Assembly: GCA_947454485.1 (NCBI GenBank)
Contig: CANGJJ010000001.1
Coordinates: 372,001-436,000, forward strand
DNA from: Beijerinckiaceae bacterium
GTDB taxonomy: Bacteria; Pseudomonadota; Alphaproteobacteria; Rhizobiales; Beijerinckiaceae
Direction of reading: 5' to 3'
Length of the DNA: 64,000 nt
The first letter of the stretch is position 1; every line of letters begins with the position of its first letter. The position numbers were made by a program, and so were the translations under genes. Below are positions 33,870 through 45,596 of the stretch, one piece after another. A model generated the notes under the pieces. The model was not told the origin of the DNA and made no database searches. It was given only the letters and a program-made list of their open reading frames with translations.

Positions 33870-34853
33870 TCAGACGCGCACAGCTTTGTGGGTTTGCGGC
33901 GGGAAAATCTCTTCAGGCTTCATCAGGCGATGGCACACGCCTTGTTCATGCGCGAATTTCAAAAAGGCTTCGAGCGTGGGGCGATTGGCCTCGATGCCAT
34001 AGGGCCAGAAATCTTTGCCCATGACCTCTTGTGTCTTGCGCACCCAGTCGGCAATCCACGGCACAGGCACATGTGTTGCGCCGGGGAAGGCCATGCGCTC
34101 CAAGCTGCGATGGCGCGCCTCGTCAAAGGCAGCAAAGAGATTGCCCGCCACCCAAGGATGCGCATCCAGAACGGTCTTCTTCACCACGACACCATGCATG
34201 ATGGGGAAGATTTTCGTGCGGCGCGCATAATCCATCTCAGCTTCGAGTGGATTGTCGAAGAAGCGCACGACATCGGGATTGGTGTGGAAGCAATCGGGCG
34301 GGGTCGCGGCGACAACGCCATCAAGATTGCCCGTGTCGAGCATATCGGTGAGGGAGCGATCAGAGATGGGTGTGACCGAAAGACCCTCTGGTAATTTCAG
34401 GGGCATTTTTTCCGCTCGGCCTGCTTCGCCAAGTCCCGCTTGCACCCAGTTGATGCTGCGCAGATCAACACCAAGCTCATGCGCGAGCACGCCGCGTCCA
34501 TAGACGGCGGCTGTCTGCGCCCATTCGGGAACACCGATGCGCTTGCCAGCAAAATCAGCGGCGCTTTTGATGCGGTCGCGGCGCACATAAATGGCCGAGT
34601 GGCGCGCCACGCGAGAGAAGAAGACGGGCAATGCGATCAGCCGATCATCACCTTGCGAGCGCATGGACACATATTTGGCCATGGACATTTCGGCGACGTC
34701 GAAATCTGCAAAGCCGACCGTGCGCTGGAAGATGTCATGCAGATGCAATTCCATGATGTTGAGATCAATCCCCTCAGCCTGCACACGGCCGAGCAGAATA
34801 TCCATCACATGGTCATAATGGCTGACCGCCATGGTCAGTTGCAGCTTGGTCAT
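33870..34853 (-). CDS. Periplasmic-binding-fold protein, 4,5-dihydroxyphthalate decarboxylase (Pht5)-like, 327 aa
   Basis: MTKLQLTMAVSHYDHVMDIL and the following GRVQAEGIDLNIMEL match proteins commonly named 4,5-dihydroxyphthalate decarboxylase, which share the fold of NMT1/PhnD substrate-binding proteins. Further family stretches are IALPVFFSRVARHSAIYVRRD, GKRIGVPEWAQTA and FPIMHGVVVKKTVLDAHPW. There is no signal peptide, favouring an enzyme over a periplasmic binder. The ATG follows GGAGGATG. It could act on the aromatic acids implied by the other catabolic genes; the name of this family is often transferred without biochemical proof. Confidence 0.7.
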   Translation of the reverse strand: MTKLQLTMAVSHYDHVMDILLGRVQAEGIDLNIMELHLHDIFQRTVGFADFDVAEMSMAKYVSMRSQGDDRLIALPVFFSRVARHSAIYVRRDRIKSAADFAGKRIGVPEWAQTAAVYGRGVLAHELGVDLRSINWVQAGLGEAGRAEKMPLKLPEGLSVTPISDRSLTDMLDTGNLDGVVAATPPDCFHTNPDVVRFFDNPLEAEMDYARRTKIFPIMHGVVVKKTVLDAHPWVAGNLFAAFDEARHRSLERMAFPGATHVPVPWIADWVRKTQEVMGKDFWPYGIEANRPTLEAFLKFAHEQGVCHRLMKPEEIFPPQTHKAVRV

Positions 34854-34911
34854 CACATCCTCCGCTTTGCCCAACTCTAGGCGCGTCTGCTCCTTGCAGG
34901 CAAGCGCGGGC

Positions 34912-36324
34912 TTAGATCGGCTTGGTGCGGGCGATGATGATGGCGCGCCGCAACCCGCCGACATCCCACAGCGCGATCAATCCGCCATAGACCAAGAGGC
35001 CGCAGAGAATTTGGACGGCAAGGGTCGAGAGGCCAGGTTTCATCTCCATCAAAGGCACAAGCAGCAGGCCCATGATCGCGGTGGCGAGCGTGATGGCGAG
35101 GAGATCGCGCAGCGCGGGCCAGTGGATATTGAGCCACAGGGCATGAATCAGCAGCCAGATGAGCCCAGCTGCAAAGCCTCCCGACAGCGCAAGGCTGAGC
35201 GACTGTGGGGAGGCGGGCAAAAGCGCGATGAGGGTGAGATTGGTCCCGCAGGCCACAAGGGCCGCGACGATGAGCGGCGTCGTGCGCCGCGCCAATTGAT
35301 AAAAAGGCGCAATGGCGTTGGTGATGAGGCCAAAGCACAACAGGCCGGGCAAGGTGAAGACGAAATGCTGCGCAAAGGCACCGCGAAATTCTGCCGGGGC
35401 GAGAACCGCCTCAAGGCTCGGCAGAACCAGCCAAAGCCCCAGACTGGCTGGCATCAGAACGGCAAGAATGGCGAGGCAATTGCGGCTGGCTTGTTGGCGC
35501 GCAGCATCGGGCCCTAGTTGCTCATGGGCGCGCACTGCCATTTGGAACAACAGCACATCCAGCATTGTGCCAAGGCTTTGCAAGATGCGCTGGCTCATAT
35601 CGAAGGCGAGTGAAAAATGGCCCGTCTGCGCATAGCCAAAGCGCTCGGCCATCAGCAGGCGGTTGAAATAGGCCATGCCATAATAGAGCAAAGTGGCGGC
35701 CACGACCGGCTTGGCATAGAGCAGGAACTGGTTGGTGAGCGCCCATTGGGGCGGCGTCTGTCTGGCCTTGGCATCAGCAAAACGCCCCCAGCTCGTCAGG
35801 ATTGAGCCGCCCATGGCAAGGCACAGACCCGCCACCGCGAAAATGGCCGACCCCGTCCACCAGGCCGCGCTCAGCGTGATGATGAGTGCCAAGAGATTCT
35901 TGGTGAGCACCATGCGGGCAAAAAGCCGGTCCTCGAACCGTGCGCGCGCAAGGGCTTGCAGATAATCAAACAGAGCGTTGATCGTTCCGGCGACGATCGC
36001 GAGGGCCAGCAGCTCCTCCGACATGGCCAGCGACAGCCCGCCCAACAGGGCGAGGGCACCGATGGTCAAAAGAGCGATGGCGCAGGCGACGAAACAGGCG
36101 TCCAGTGTTGCGCGGATCTCGGGCTTTTCCAACGCGCTGCGGGTCGAGTGAAAGCGGGCGGCGGCCAAGCGAAGCCACTCAAAGCCGGCCAATTGCAGCA
36201 GGCCCCCGGCGGCCAAAGTCAGGGCAAAGCGGCCAAACTCCTCGGGGCTGAGGAGATGGGCGACCAAAAGGCCGATCAGGAAATTAACGAGCGCATTGGC
36301 CGCCAATGCCAGAACCACGCTCAT
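34912..36324 (-). CDS. Polysaccharide/lipopolysaccharide flippase-like membrane protein (MATE/Wzx fold), 470 aa
   Basis: About twelve to fourteen hydrophobic segments span the whole protein, starting ALAANALVNFLIGLLVAHLLSPEEFGRFAL, the usual opening of Wzx/oligosaccharide flippases. Charged residues are few, and the loop RFGYAQTGHFSLAFDMSQRILQSLG resembles the family's central region. It would flip a lipid-linked glycan across the inner membrane. No glycosyltransferase gene neighbours it. The ATG at 36324 lacks a clear ribosome site, so the true start may differ slightly. Confidence 0.78.
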   Translation of the reverse strand: MSVVLALAANALVNFLIGLLVAHLLSPEEFGRFALTLAAGGLLQLAGFEWLRLAAARFHSTRSALEKPEIRATLDACFVACAIALLTIGALALLGGLSLAMSEELLALAIVAGTINALFDYLQALARARFEDRLFARMVLTKNLLALIITLSAAWWTGSAIFAVAGLCLAMGGSILTSWGRFADAKARQTPPQWALTNQFLLYAKPVVAATLLYYGMAYFNRLLMAERFGYAQTGHFSLAFDMSQRILQSLGTMLDVLLFQMAVRAHEQLGPDAARQQASRNCLAILAVLMPASLGLWLVLPSLEAVLAPAEFRGAFAQHFVFTLPGLLCFGLITNAIAPFYQLARRTTPLIVAALVACGTNLTLIALLPASPQSLSLALSGGFAAGLIWLLIHALWLNIHWPALRDLLAITLATAIMGLLLVPLMEMKPGLSTLAVQILCGLLVYGGLIALWDVGGLRRAIIIARTKPI

Positions 36325-36513
36325 GGGCGGGCGCCGGTGGGGGCGGACAGGTGGGCGCTGCGTCCAAAAAGGGGCTGTGTCTTGACCATGAGAGGAAGTG
36401 TGAGGGCTGAGAGTGAAGAAGAGGTTGCCGCCGGGTGAATCTTTGCAACCATTTGAACATAAAAGACTTTTTTCAGGCTCAGGGGATGCGGCATTTTTTT
36501 AAAATGGCCGAGC

Positions 36514-36542
36514 CTTGACAGGGTCAGGGGGCCTTCTTATCT
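36514..36542 (+). promoter_or_regulatory. groESL promoter, sigma-32-like with sigma-70 overlap
   Basis: CTTGAC (36514-36519) and CTTATCT (36536-36542), 16 bp apart, fit the alphaproteobacterial RpoH pattern (CTTG and CYTATNT). The same bases offer TTGACA with TATCTC at 17 bp for the housekeeping sigma factor. It lies just upstream of the CIRCE operator. Confidence 0.65.
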
Positions 36543-36550
36543 CCCCTATG

Positions 36551-36577
36551 TTAGCACTCCTCGAAAGTGAGTGCTAA
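36551..36577. promoter_or_regulatory. CIRCE operator (HrcA binding site)
   Basis: TTAGCACTC, nine bases, GAGTGCTAA: a perfect copy of the CIRCE inverted repeat bound by the HrcA repressor. It lies about 68 bp before groES, indicating combined HrcA and RpoH heat-shock control. Confidence 0.97.
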
Positions 36578-36644
36578 ATCTCACCTTTGATTGGGTCAGC
36601 CCTCCGGCTTCGGAGGCCGGATCGGCAACACAGGAACGCTCACA

Positions 36645-36932
36645 ATGAAGTTTCGTCCCCTGCACGACCGCGTCGTCGTCAAGCGCCTCGAGAGCGAGGA
36701 AAAGACCAAGGGCGGGATCATTATCCCTGACTCCGCTAAGGAAAAGCCCCAAGAGGGCGAGATCGTCGCCGTTGGCCCCGGTGGCCGCGACGAAGCCGGC
36801 AAGCTTGTGCCGCTCGACGTGAAGGCTGGCGACCGCATCCTCTTCGGCAAGTGGTCCGGCACGGAAGTCAAGATCGACGGTCAGGACCTCCTGATCATGA
36901 AAGAAAGCGACATCATGGGCGTGATCGGCTGA
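36645..36932 (+). CDS. groES: Co-chaperonin GroES, 95 aa
   Basis: [20 protein letters not shown] is the canonical N-terminus, with the mobile loop [17 protein letters not shown] and the C-terminal [14 protein letters not shown]. It caps the GroEL ring. The ATG follows CAGGAACG. The leader carries a small CCTCCG-GCTT-CGGAGG hairpin (36601-36616). groEL follows after 44 bp. Confidence 0.98.
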   Translation: MKFRPLHDRVVVKRLESEEKTKGGIIIPDSAKEKPQEGEIVAVGPGGRDEAGKLVPLDVKAGDRILFGKWSGTEVKIDGQDLLIMKESDIMGVIG

Positions 36933-36976
36933 TCGCCGAACGTCTTTCTCACGTCGAGAATTCAGGAGTTACATAA

Positions 36977-38614
<1,638 letters not shown>

Positions 38615-38638
38615 GAAGTCCTCTGCTCGAAAGATTGA

Positions 38639-38663
38639 GGCCGCCCTTCGGGGCGGCCTTTTT
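38639..38663 (+). terminator. Rho-independent terminator of groESL
   Basis: GGCCGCCC-TTCG-GGGCGGCC followed by TTTTT, 25 bases after the groEL stop. Confidence 0.95.
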
Positions 38664-38674
38664 CGTTGCAGAAA

Positions 38675-38843
38675 GAGGCACCCGCTTCTCCCACTGGGAG
38701 AAGCTGTCAGCGCAGGTTCGCTGCCATCTCAAAAGAATAGGCGCCTGCTTCTCCCAGTGGGAGAAGCTGTCAGCGCAGCTGACTGATGAGGGGATCGAGA
38801 TTTTCAGAATGAAGAACGCCCCACCTTCCCCTTAAGAGGGACG
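38675..38843. repeat. Two copies of a palindromic mosaic repeat (RIME-like)
   Basis: The first copy (38675-38715) holds GAGGCACCCG, CTTCTCCC-AC-TGGGAGAAG and CTGTCAGCGCAG. The second (38739-38843) repeats this, then adds GCTGACTGATGAG, TTTTCAGAAT and CCTTCCCCTTAAGAGGG. The same modules recur at 56745-56927. These resemble the intergenic mosaic elements of rhizobia. Nothing else is seen between groEL and 38936. Confidence 0.8.
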
Positions 38844-38935
38844 GAATGGGTGAGGGCGGGGTCGATCCAAACCAGTCCTTGAGCGTAGAATAGACATCAG
38901 CGACGGCCCGGCGGTCGTCTGCGCGGGATCGTCAC

Positions 38936-39334
38936 ATGCGCCACATCATCGCTTATGTCGCTACAGCCGTCGTATTTCTGGTGGCCGATATGGTCTGGCT
39001 TGGCATCATCGCCAAGAATTTTTATCGCGACCACTTGGACCATCTCTTGTTGGAACAGCCTTCCATTCCGGTCGCGGCGGCCTTTTATGCGCTCTATGTC
39101 GTGGGCGTGATCGTCTTTGCGGTTAGCCCTGCGCTGCGAGAGGGCAGCTGGGCGACAGCGGCCATCTATGGCGCGCTCTTTGGCTTCTTCGCTTATGCCA
39201 CTTACGATCTCACCAATCTCGCCACGCTCAAGAACTGGCCCGCGATCGTGAGTGTGGTGGATCTGGCTTGGGGCACGGTCGTGACCTCTGTGGCTGCCAC
39301 AGGCGGCTATGCGATCACGCAGCACGTCTCTTAA
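38936..39334 (+). CDS. DUF2177 family inner-membrane protein, 132 aa
   Basis: Four hydrophobic segments (IIAYVATAVVFLVADMVWLG, VAAAFYALYVVGVIVFAV, AAIYGALFGFFAYATYDLTN and VDLAWGTVVTSVAATGGYA) with the DUF2177 motifs VADMVWLG and YATYDLTNLATLKNW. No known function. The stop TAA shares TTAA (39331-39334) with the stop of the convergent gene. Confidence 0.88.
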   Translation: MRHIIAYVATAVVFLVADMVWLGIIAKNFYRDHLDHLLLEQPSIPVAAAFYALYVVGVIVFAVSPALREGSWATAAIYGALFGFFAYATYDLTNLATLKNWPAIVSVVDLAWGTVVTSVAATGGYAITQHVS

Positions 39335-40518
39335 TTTTTGGCGGCTTGGCTCAAAGCCGCTTTGCCATATTCCATCGCCGCTGTGTCCCATGTCACGGAA
39401 TAATGTGCGGCTGCACCATAGCAGTCGCGGAACTGGCGCTGCAGTGCATTGTCTGTATAGAGCGCCGTGCCACCTGCTTGGTTGAAGAGCTTTTGCACCG
39501 CGCCTGTCGCGAGCTGGCAGGCATAGGCAGCATTGCGCTTGCCCTGCGCGCCCATCATGGCTGAGGGCGTCTGGCCGCGCTCCAACATCTGCATCGTCTC
39601 GCGCACGGCACCCAGATAAAGTCGTGAGGCCGCCTCGATCTGCGCAGAGGCCTCACCAATTCCCATCTGCAAGCCTGGCTTGTCGATGACCGAGGCACCG
39701 CGTGATTTACGCGTGGCGGTGAAGTCGAGATAATTGTTCAAAAAGCCCTCTGCCACACCCACACAAACAGATGTGTAAGTCACGGCGGAGACGCCGCCGC
39801 GCGGCAATTTGGTGACGGGGGCTGTGTAATAGAGCGTGCCGGGCGATGTGCCTGCATCATAATCGCGCTTCGACAGGGTGCGATGCTCGGGCACAAAGAC
39901 ATCTTTCACGCGGAAGCTTTTGGAGCCTGTGCCAGCAAGGCCAACAGTGTGCCAGTCATCGAGGATCTCGACCTCATGCGTGGGGATGACACTGAAACAG
40001 CCCTCCACCACTTTCCCATCTTCGATGATATTACCGCCGCAGATAACCCAGTCGGCATGGTCAATCCCGCTGGAAAAGGGATGCAACCCATTCCAAACAA
40101 GGCCGCCCGGCACGCGCTTGGCCTTGCCATTGGCCGCGATGGCCACGCAGATGCGCGCCGTTGAATCTTGGCCCCAGATCTCATCTTGCGCATCAAGACT
40201 GAAAGCGGCGAGCTTCAGCGGATTGTCGGCGAGCACCATATGGACCCAAGCCTGCGAGCCGCAACCGCGCGCGAGGGTTTGAATGACTTCGCACAAAACA
40301 TCATAGCCAAGTTCATAGCCGCCATAGCGCGCAGGCTGGCAGATGCGCAGCAGACCTTGCTGGACATAATCATCGATGGTTTCACGCGGGGCTATGCCAG
40401 CAGCTTCACAGGCCGCAGAGCGCGCGGCCAGCTGCGGGATCAGGCTCTCAGCGCGCGCGATCAGCTCCTCGCGCGTCAGGGCGGGTGCAGATGCAGTCTT
40501 GAGTGATTGCAGCATCAT
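39331..40518 (-). CDS. Acyl-CoA dehydrogenase-fold flavin monooxygenase (HsaA/HpaB-D type), 395 aa
   Basis: An acyl-CoA dehydrogenase-like protein of the class D flavin monooxygenase group: N-terminal helical domain (PQLAARSAACEAAGIAPRETI, LLRICQPARYGGYELGYDVL), middle domain (NGLHPFSSGIDHADWVICGG, GTGSKSFRVKDVFVPEHR) and C-terminal QRQFRDCYGAAAHYSVTWD, typical of HsaA, DszC and 4-hydroxyphenylacetate hydroxylases rather than true acyl-CoA dehydrogenases. It would need reduced flavin from a reductase; an FMN reductase is encoded at 56150. The start at 40518 has AAGGA. The maleate isomerase-like gene lies 68 bp upstream on the same strand. Confidence 0.8.
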   Translation of the reverse strand: MMLQSLKTASAPALTREELIARAESLIPQLAARSAACEAAGIAPRETIDDYVQQGLLRICQPARYGGYELGYDVLCEVIQTLARGCGSQAWVHMVLADNPLKLAAFSLDAQDEIWGQDSTARICVAIAANGKAKRVPGGLVWNGLHPFSSGIDHADWVICGGNIIEDGKVVEGCFSVIPTHEVEILDDWHTVGLAGTGSKSFRVKDVFVPEHRTLSKRDYDAGTSPGTLYYTAPVTKLPRGGVSAVTYTSVCVGVAEGFLNNYLDFTATRKSRGASVIDKPGLQMGIGEASAQIEAASRLYLGAVRETMQMLERGQTPSAMMGAQGKRNAAYACQLATGAVQKLFNQAGGTALYTDNALQRQFRDCYGAAAHYSVTWDTAAMEYGKAALSQAAKN

Positions 40519-40586
40519 GTCCTTCGCATATCCTCGCGGCCGGTTGCTCCGGCACCATCTGTGGCGGGCTGACCCGCCCAATCAGT

Positions 40587-41384
40587 TTACGCGGGCTTGG
40601 CGGCCCTGCAAGAGGCGGGCTCGTGTTTGATCAATGAGCCGAGCCTTTGAGGCAGAGCCAGCGGCCCCAGTGTCTCGCCCAAGCGCTTGGCGCAGGCCCA
40701 GATCGTGGCCTGATTGGAATTGACGACCGGCTTGCCAAGCTCGGCCTCAAGCAAGGGGATCGTGTCAATCTGCGTCGTATTGGTGCAGGAGAGAAAATAG
40801 CCATCCGCCTCATCGCGCAGATTGGCGCGCACGATCTCAATCCAGCGGGCAGGGGGCACGGTGAGAAATTCATTCGGCGTGACGCCCAAAGCCACATCAT
40901 GCAAAATCTTGAAGCCAAGTTCTTCGAGATAATGTTTCTCGTGATCATTCGCTGCTTGCTGATAGGGCGAGACGAGAACCATCCGTGTCATCTGCTGCGC
41001 ACGAAAAGCTTCAACAACGGCCTGCGCCGTTGAGAGCGCGATGGCTCCTGAATGAGCGCGCACGGTTTCCAGAATGCGCTGCTCACCCTCCGGGCCATGT
41101 TCCATCGAATTGGCGGTGCAGTGAAAGACAATCACATCGCAGCGCGCATCACCCAAGGCCGAGGCCGCGCGCGCAACCTCGTCGAGAAGCTGCGACAAAG
41201 TCTTGTGGTGCTTGCCCGTCATTTGCAGGCGCGTCACATGCACCGCGACATCGGGCGGCAGGAAGTGACGGAATTGGGGTTCGGTGAGGCGATTGCTGGA
41301 GGGAATGATGAGGCCGATGCGCGCGCGCGCAAAGCCGGTCGATCCTTCAAGCGACAGATCAGCGCGCTCTGCGGCTGGTATCAT
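40587..41384 (-). CDS. Maleate cis-trans isomerase/Asp-Glu racemase-family protein, 265 aa
   Basis: ARIGLIIPSSNRLTEPQFRHFLP is the N-terminal signature of maleate isomerases and arylmalonate decarboxylases. The two catalytic cysteines are in VFHCTANSMEHG and FLSCTNTTQIDTI, and KPVVNSNQATIWACAKRLG closes the domain. Maleate isomerase converts maleate to fumarate in nicotinate and other heteroaromatic pathways; AMD-type decarboxylases usually lack one of the cysteines, so the isomerase or racemase role is favoured. Ribosome site GGGAGG. Confidence 0.8.
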   Translation of the reverse strand: MIPAAERADLSLEGSTGFARARIGLIIPSSNRLTEPQFRHFLPPDVAVHVTRLQMTGKHHKTLSQLLDEVARAASALGDARCDVIVFHCTANSMEHGPEGEQRILETVRAHSGAIALSTAQAVVEAFRAQQMTRMVLVSPYQQAANDHEKHYLEELGFKILHDVALGVTPNEFLTVPPARWIEIVRANLRDEADGYFLSCTNTTQIDTIPLLEAELGKPVVNSNQATIWACAKRLGETLGPLALPQRLGSLIKHEPASCRAAKPA

Positions 41385-41452
41385 GACATCCTCCCCTTTT
41401 GCCCGAGCCTAGCCAATGAGGGGCGGGCTCACAAGCGGGGCACTGTCAGGCC

Positions 41453-41770
41453 TCAGCCTTCCGCAAATTTCATGAGGGCAATGCCGCTGACGATGATGGT
41501 GGCCGCGATGATGCGCAGCGGCGTCACGCTTTCGCCAAACAAAAAGATGCCGAGCACGAAAGCGCCCACAGCACCAATGCCGGTCCACACCATATAGGCC
41601 GTGCCGATGGGCAATTCTTTGAGCGACCATGTCAGCAAGACCATGCTGACCACCATGCAGATCAACATCAGCACGGTGGGCAGGGGACGCGAAAAGCCAT
41701 CCGAGGCTTTCATCGCGATGGCCCATCCCGTTTCGAACAGGCCAGCGATGAAGAGTGCGATCCAAGCCAT
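41453..41770 (-). CDS. gdx: SMR-family guanidinium exporter (SugE type), 105 aa
   Basis: Four transmembrane helices with the SMR membrane-embedded Glu in the first (FIAGLFETGWAIAMK). KASDGFSRPLPT, SLKELPIGTAYMVWTGIGAVGAF and LFGESVTPLRI follow the SugE/Gdx pattern rather than EmrE. It starts one base after the gyrB stop, so it is almost certainly translated from gyrB mRNA and has no room for the guanidine riboswitch that often controls gdx. Confidence 0.85.
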   Translation of the reverse strand: MAWIALFIAGLFETGWAIAMKASDGFSRPLPTVLMLICMVVSMVLLTWSLKELPIGTAYMVWTGIGAVGAFVLGIFLFGESVTPLRIIAATIIVSGIALMKFAEG

Positions 41771-41771
41771 C

Positions 41772-44234
<2,463 letters not shown>

Positions 44235-44386
44235 TCAATGTGCTTTCAGCCGGGCTTTTGAGGAGCCCGAGAGAGGACGGGAATCAGGCTTTGATTCGTA
44301 CGCCCCAATCTAGCCCAAAAGGCGGCGCTCAGGCACAGTTTCTTGGGCAGTGGCAGGCCTGACAAACAGCTGATTTTCAGGCCTTC

Positions 44387-45547
44387 TCAGGCGGTTTCGA
44401 TGTGGCCTGAGGCGACCTTCAAAAGCTGTGCATTGGGCCCCATTTCGGCAAAGGCCGCCTCATCAGCTCCGGTCATGAAAACCTGACCGCCAAGCTCCCC
44501 CAATTCAGCATAAAGGGCGGCGCGGCGGCGCGGATCGAAATGCGCGGCGATTTCATCGAGCAGAACGAGCGGGGCGAGCCCCGTCATACTGGCCACCAGA
44601 CGGGCATGGGCGAGCACCAGCCCCACCAAGAGGGCCTTTTGCTCACCAGTGGAACAGCGCGCCGCTTCAGCCTGTTTGGGGCCGTGGCGCACCGCCAGAT
44701 CGCTTGCTTGCGGGCCGATCAATGTGCGCCCGGCAGCCGCATCGCGCCCCCGATTGGCGCGCAGCAGGCCGCGATAATGATCTTCAATCTCAAGCGCAGG
44801 GCGCTGGCCGATCAGAGCTTCGATCTCGCCGATCAGCGCGACCTCCGCCCAAGGGAAGGGCGAGGCCTCGTCTTTGCGCGCTGTGATGAGGGCGGCGAGG
44901 CGGGTCACAGTCTCATGGCGCGCGGCAGAGACGGCGACCGCCAGCTCCGCCAATTCGCGCTCGGCAGCCTCCAGCCAGCTGCCATCGCGCATTCCGTCAT
45001 CGAGCAGCTTGTTGCGATTGCGCAGCGCGCGCTCCAGCGCATTGACCCTTGTGCCATGTTCAGAATCGACCGCCAGAACCAGCCGGTCGAGAAAGCGCCG
45101 CCGGTCGCCCGCAGGCCCAGCAAACAGACCATCCATGGCCGGCGTCAGCCAGACAAGGCGCAGATGTTCGGCAAAGGCCTTGGCAGAGCCCACAGGGGCG
45201 CGCTCAATGCGGCAGCGGCGCAACAATGTGCCATCCTGCGCCTCAACGCCAGTGCCCAGCTGCAAGCTGTGGCCCTCGCTCTCAAGCTCGATGGAAACCG
45301 CCCAGGTACCCGCCCCGCCGATGTGGGCAAGCTCGCCCAGATCCGCCCGGCGCAGGCCGCGCCCCGGCGTGAACATGGACAGAGCTTCCAGCACATTGGT
45401 TTTGCCAGCACCATTCTCGCCGCTCAGCGCAATGAGCGGCGCATGCAGGCCAAGGTCCAGCGTCTCATAGGAGCGGAAGTCAGCCAGCCGCAGGCGCGTG
45501 ACCATGGGTCGGCGCAGATGGGCAGGGAAAAGTGTGTCGGCGCTCAT
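44387..45547 (-). CDS. recF: DNA replication and repair protein RecF, 386 aa
   Basis: RecF loads RecA at gaps with RecOR. LRLADFRSYETLDL opens the ATPase, the Walker A is SGENGAGKTNVLEALS, the signature CSTGEQKALLVGLVLAH and Walker B PLVLLDEIAAHFD. It stands 49 bp after dnaN. The first ATG at 45547 is used; the fifteenth codon, GTG before TRLRLADF in the family's position, may be closer to the true start. Confidence 0.95.
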   Translation of the reverse strand: MSADTLFPAHLRRPMVTRLRLADFRSYETLDLGLHAPLIALSGENGAGKTNVLEALSMFTPGRGLRRADLGELAHIGGAGTWAVSIELESEGHSLQLGTGVEAQDGTLLRRCRIERAPVGSAKAFAEHLRLVWLTPAMDGLFAGPAGDRRRFLDRLVLAVDSEHGTRVNALERALRNRNKLLDDGMRDGSWLEAAERELAELAVAVSAARHETVTRLAALITARKDEASPFPWAEVALIGEIEALIGQRPALEIEDHYRGLLRANRGRDAAAGRTLIGPQASDLAVRHGPKQAEAARCSTGEQKALLVGLVLAHARLVASMTGLAPLVLLDEIAAHFDPRRRAALYAELGELGGQVFMTGADEAAFAEMGPNAQLLKVASGHIETA

Positions 45548-45596
45548 CCCAGCTGATCTGGCACTTGTGGGGTGGGTGGGAAGGCGCGCTGCGCCC

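Noticed and set aside
32859-34394. 511-codon plus-strand open frame opposite glcD and the Pht5-like gene
   Set aside because: It spans two genuine genes and their gap, shows no family motif and no ribosome site; an antisense artefact.
39331-40518. Ordinary fatty-acid acyl-CoA dehydrogenase
   Set aside because: The C-terminal and middle-domain stretches fit HsaA/DszC-type monooxygenases, and no beta-oxidation genes are near.
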